Shown: positions 59,668 through 64,000 of the stretch, one piece after another
Position numbering within the stretch: the stretch's first letter is position 1
How the letters are laid out: each line of letters begins with the position of its first letter
NCBI GenBank assembly: GCA_029532415.1
Contig: JAQOTA010000023.1
Span: 62,001-126,000 of the forward strand
Reading direction: 5' to 3'
Source of the DNA: Marasmius tenuissimus
Lineage: Eukaryota; Basidiomycota; Agaricomycetes; Agaricales; Marasmiaceae
Length of the DNA: 64,000 nucleotides
The notes under the pieces: generated by a model
Seen by the model: the letters and a program-made list of their open reading frames with translations, nothing else
Told to the model about the DNA's origin: nothing
Database searches by the model: none
Made by a program: the position numbers and the translations under genes

Positions 59668-60256
59668 CGAGGTTCGAAAAATTCGTTTTTCTTTCCCTCA
59701 TTCAGTACCTGATTTCAACATATATGGATCTCAAAAGGAACGTGAGATGTCGCCAGTGCTCGAGCAAAATGTGTATCCATTTGCGCACACAATCGATGAC
59801 GTCGAACCAGAGTTGGCGCCCACAGTACAAGCTTCGGAACAAGCGACACGACCACCGACGGGACAGCTGTCATTTCGAAAGCTCGGCAATTGGCGGGTCC
59901 GGTTCTAGCCACCCGATCTCTGCCGCCGGCAAGCAGACGGCTACCCAGAGTCAAATCCATCATACTCTCGGTGAGCTCCATATCCTTTCATTAGCAGACT
60001 CTTATTGCAGCACGAACGGCTTGTCGTGTAGGGATCAAAGGTTCGAGTTTATATTTTCAGTTACCTGATTTTACCATCAATGGATCTCAAATCCCGCCTC
60101 AAGAACGCGAACTGTCGCGCCCAACGACGTTGAGCGCTCAAGCTTGGAAAACATGTATCCGCTTGCGCACACAAACTGATGAGCACGACAATCAAACCAC
60201 GGCCGACGAGGCAGCTGTCATTTCGAAGGCTCGGAAACCGGTGGGTCCTTTTCTTC
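59668..60256 (+). repeat. two copies of an exon-like block upstream of the recombinase gene
   Basis: 59668-59911 and 60038-60256 align over most of their length. Each begins AGGTTCGA and has a CAG acceptor-like site before TACCTGATTT. One frame in copy 1 reads PDFNIYGSQKERE and GQLSFRKLGNWRV. Copy 2 can be read as PDFTINGSQ and RQLSFRRLGNRWV, but only after frame changes. This looks like an old duplicated gene piece, now broken in at least one copy. Confidence 0.55.
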
Positions 60257-60439
60257 CAGTGTTTCTCCAACGCGCTGCCTTCGGCATTCTCATTCTAGAT
60301 CCCCTCAAGTACAAATTTCATTCGAGTTGGCCTACCCGAATAACGTTGTCACAACAGTCACATGACGTGAAAGTAACGTACGCGAACGCGTCCTCGTATA
60401 GGTTCTCGTTCAGCCTTTCTTTCTTCCTTACCACCACCA

Positions 60440-63400
60440 TGAAGCGCGCCCCTCGCGCCCGTCTAACTGACGCCGAGCGTCTGAAAGCTCGCAATATAAC
60501 ACGACAAAAACTTAACGACACCATCAAGGCAATCAATCCTGCCGAAATATTCAAGTCAGTCACCCAGGCCACGATCATCGCCCAGAAGCGGCTCGAAGAT
60601 CGTTACAACGATTACCTCGAGGAATTAGATGCCAACACGTTCCCCGACTTTGACTACGAGTCAGCCTTGACTGTCGGCTCTGGTATCAACGTCCGTAAGT
60701 GGCCTCTACAGGCATGCGCCATTCCTCCAAACTCATTTTTTGTTTTCAGAGTTTTGGTGTGGATTTCTAAGCTATGTGGCCAGCGTTGGGCTGGGTCAGA
60801 TCAATGAATACCCTAGCATACGAACAATGAAGGTTAAAGTAGGCGTATTGCTGGGTCTGGTGAGGGTTTTCCTTCGTTGGAGTGACTGTATGCGTGCTCA
60901 CTCTTGTTTTCCAGATCTCCCGGCGTACCCAACGCAAAATCCCGTCAGAAGTATCCAAGGCTCTGTACCATGTACGTTGTCGCATTGTCTGCAACATCCC
61001 TCCCAATCTGATCTGTCCCTCAAAGTATGTGGACGGCAAACTCAAAGACGAGCTCGGGCTCAAAGACGATGTCCGTGCTAAAAACACGGCGGATTTAGTC
61101 GACGTAGGAGTTCTCCACCGACAAGCATGGGACGTCAGCAACCCCCTAGTATCCAAGAGAATGGTGAGTCGACTTTTTAGGTGACACCGAGATCGCTCTC
61201 TCGAACCGGATACTTTCCAGATCATACAAGTCGCCGCGTTCATAAACATCGCGTGCCGTGCAGGCAGTCGACCCGGCTCCATCGTAGAATCGTCGGCTTA
61301 CAAGGGATCGAATGAGGCTCTTGCCTGGGGAGTGAGTGTTCCATTCTGCTTCCCTATGCGGAAACCGTGACAAAACCTTCGCTTCCAGGATATCAAGTTT
61401 TTCATTGTACCTCCGAAAAGTGCCCTTCCGGATGCCGAAAGCGACGAGTGCATCGGCGATAAGGTCAATAACAACAAGTGGACGACATTGGCTGTGCAAA
61501 TCACCTTTCGTTACCTCAAAGGGATGCGTAATAATAATAGTAAATTGTGCGTTACCTTTTCTACTACCTGCTCAATGACTGACATTGGACATCAATCCAG
61601 TCTCAAGATTCTGTTTGTCCTCGACATGATGAGAACGGGGTTTGCCCATTGCGCCTGCTCCCAGTTGTTATATCTCGGACTCGCCGATAACGTGTTCGAG
61701 CACGTTCGCGATCTCACCGACCTCACCAAGCTCATGCATAACACCAAGACCACCATTTCACTCAAAGTGAAGCAGGCTGCCCGCACTCAGGCTGTCTTGC
61801 GAGCCTTTGCCAATGGCAAGAAAGATCATGTCACAATCTCCGAAACTGAAGCGATGTCATATGACTCGCTCTACTTCCAATTTCAACGACTTGGCTTGAA
61901 AGCTGGCTTCTCGGGTGAGCTCGGCTTCTTCTATTCATGTTTTCCTCTCCACTTACATACGAGATCTAGAAAACATCTCCCTCTACGTCCTCCGCCGGAT
62001 GACACTCAACAACCTCGATGATCGCGCTGATGTGACTGCTGAGCAGACCAAACAGATTATGGGACACCATAACCTCTCTTCCATCAAGGTACACTCGAAC
62101 CGTCACCTACTGCGCCGTAAGCAAAACTGACTCGATTTCTAACAGAGTGTCTATATGTCGGGAATACTCAATGCGAACCTATCGGACGTCGCTGAAGGAC
62201 GACCCCAAGACAAGACCGAGTCCAGGGTGAGTATCTGCCCCACGTCATTCGCCATCTCCTACTGATTCCCTCGCAAGCTATCGGTATGCTATCCAAGGAT
62301 GCCGACAGAGATGCGCCAATTGCATTATCACCTCAAGGAACGCAAACGCTGTATGACATGCCGGAAATCCAAAGATTGAAAGAGGCCCATGACCAGGCAA
62401 GTGATATAATTCGGACTGTGTCATGACTCAGACTGATAAGTACACACAGGCTAAGAACGCTTGTATAGATAATTACGGGTCTGTGAAGAAAGCTCAAGGT
62501 ACGGAAGAGGGCGCAGTCTGCACTGCGACCTGGAAGGAGTTGTCCACCGTCTACAAGCGCGAGGCACGTGTGCTGTTCCGGGAGGAACGAATGAATTATT
62601 TCGAGGACGCCGGACAACGACTGCTTGATCGGATTCAGCGCGAGGAAGCAGCCGCCATTGAGCCGATCACCATCCTACCCGATGACGATGAGACGGACCC
62701 CGACCAACTCGATCTTGGTGCCCGACAGCAAGCATTCGGGGGTATGGACTTCAACAACCCAACTCCCTTTGACATGGCAAAGCTTTGCGAGCCGTACGCT
62801 AGTGACGATGCTCAAGCTAGTACATCCAACACTGCCCTCGCCTCCGAGCCTATTACCCCCATCGTCATCACAACCTGCAAGTTGCCTCGCAACTTCGCAC
62901 CATCGAATTATCCACACGGTTACGAACAACACATCTTTAGCCCTCCACGGGCTTCAGAGAAACAGGACTCCATTGACGCTTGGGCCCAGACAATGTCCAG
63001 CATCGCATCCCTGCCCGAAAAGAAGGTCGTTAAGCGCTTCAACACGGAGATACGCAGTCACCCTGGCGAGGAGCCCACCTCCGATGGGAACTGCCAGTGG
63101 TGCAGTGAATCCTTATTGTGAGATATCACTCTCGCGCTTTCCTTGTTTTCTGGAGCCTATCTGACAGCCTCTATAGGGAGAAGACGTTGTCCGACCAGGC
63201 TCGGCATCTGCACCAATGTGCCACAGAACGTCGTCAAATGGAAGCTGATGAGGCCTACGACAAGAGATTTCTCAACACTGAATTCTGTGGTTTATGTGAC
63301 AGTAAAATGGACCCGAACCTCGATATAAAGGTGAAGCATATCCAGAAATGCGCCAAGGCGCGGGGGCAACCGAAAAGAGTGACTCTTGCGCAATGGACCT

Positions 63401-64000
63401 GCAACTGGAACCTTGACAACAAGAACGGTTGCAATAGTCGCAACAGAGGGCATAATGGATGCTCCGAACTGTACGCCCTGCTCTTCGCTACTTGCTTCTG
63501 TCACTCCCGGGCTGACTGACGTATCCTTCAAGCATGTATACCATGGCGGAGTACTATGCCCACATTGATGATGTGCATGGCGGGCCAGCGATTGGTAAGG
63601 GGTTCATGCACTTTTGCCAAGAATGTCATCACACGTAAGTCGGAGCGAGGTGCATGAACGTCGCAATTCTGATTTATCCCTCCCTCTCCCTTACAGAATC
63701 ATGTCACACCAAGAAGAGGAAGAACATGCCGAATTCCATTTTCGAAGCAAATTTGCACCACTTTGCGGCCAAGGAAATCCATATCTGTACGGTTCCAAAG
63801 TCAACACCGGGCTGGTGGAGAGACCGGGGTACTGCCCTGTCTGTGTATGGGACGAGAGTTTACCTTTTTCTCGAAGGCTACATCAGTCACGTGACTTATC
63901 TCTCTGGTTTTCGTGGCAGGTCACTGATATATCGTTGTAGGTTTTGGGGCAGCAATGGCGCCGAGCAACACTTCACAATCCATCACCTCAAATCCTACAT
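60440..64000 (+). CDS. DUF3435-type tyrosine recombinase with zinc fingers (runs off window)
   Basis: Starts MKRAPRARLTDAERLKARNI; at least ten exons, and the end lies outside the window. The DUF3435 core has AGSRPGSIVESSAYKGSNEA (first catalytic Arg), FVLDMMRTGFAHCACSQLLY, ISLYVLRRMTLNNL (second Arg), TKQIMGHHNLSS (His) and SVYMSG (probable nucleophile Tyr). These give the Arg-His-Arg-Tyr set of tyrosine recombinases. The C-terminal half has several Cys/His pairs in zinc-finger arrangement: CQWCSESL...HLHQC, FCGLCDSKMD...HIQKC, FCQECHHTIMSHQEE and YCPVC. Captains of Starship elements belong to this family and integrate by the same chemistry. A Crypton-type recombinase or a domesticated copy is the alternative. 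No frame breaks seen in the core. Confidence 0.75.

Overview
This is nuclear DNA of a filamentous basidiomycete, most likely a mushroom-forming agaricomycete. Genes are dense and carry many short (about 50-100 bp) GT-AG introns on both strands. Typical agaricomycete families are present: class I hydrophobins, coiled-coil F-box proteins, a fungal HMG-box factor and KRE6/SKN1-type GH16. The species cannot be named from the sequence alone.

Layout. 1-10 kb: a small inverted-repeat element at the left edge, an aldo/keto reductase gene, and a patch of DUF2306 membrane-protein genes with two intact tandem copies and two degraded fragments. 10-24 kb: a membrane-anchored protein of unknown function, ribosomal protein uL1, a very large beta-propeller/amidohydrolase fusion, glutathione reductase and a GH16 beta-1,6-glucan synthesis protein. 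24-36 kb: nuclear transport factor 2, a conserved unknown protein, a GH88 unsaturated glucuronyl hydrolase, a secreted GH32 invertase-like enzyme and uracil-DNA glycosylase. 36-45 kb: the CCR4-NOT ubiquitin ligase NOT4, mitochondrial D-lactate dehydrogenase and a disordered protein of unknown function. 45-51 kb: two F-box paralogues flanking a third intact DUF2306 gene on the opposite strand. 51-59 kb: an HMG-box factor, an intron-containing tRNA-Ala(UGC), and two hydrophobin genes lying in a 1.3-kb duplication with a 385-bp MITE between them. 59-64 kb: duplicated exon-like blocks, then a tyrosine recombinase of the DUF3435 type with zinc fingers, which runs off the right edge.

Most of the window is housekeeping. 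The accessory parts are the DUF2306 patch, the F-box/DUF2306/F-box block and the right end. The right end is the most interesting: DUF3435 recombinases are the captains of Starship giant transposons in ascomycetes. A captain-like gene pointing out of the window, next to duplicated blocks, could mark the left end of a large mobile element in a basidiomycete. That last step is inference, because the cargo and right boundary are not in this window.

Exon boundaries were worked out by eye from splice signals, reading phase and family motifs. Starts and small exons should be treated as approximate unless stated.
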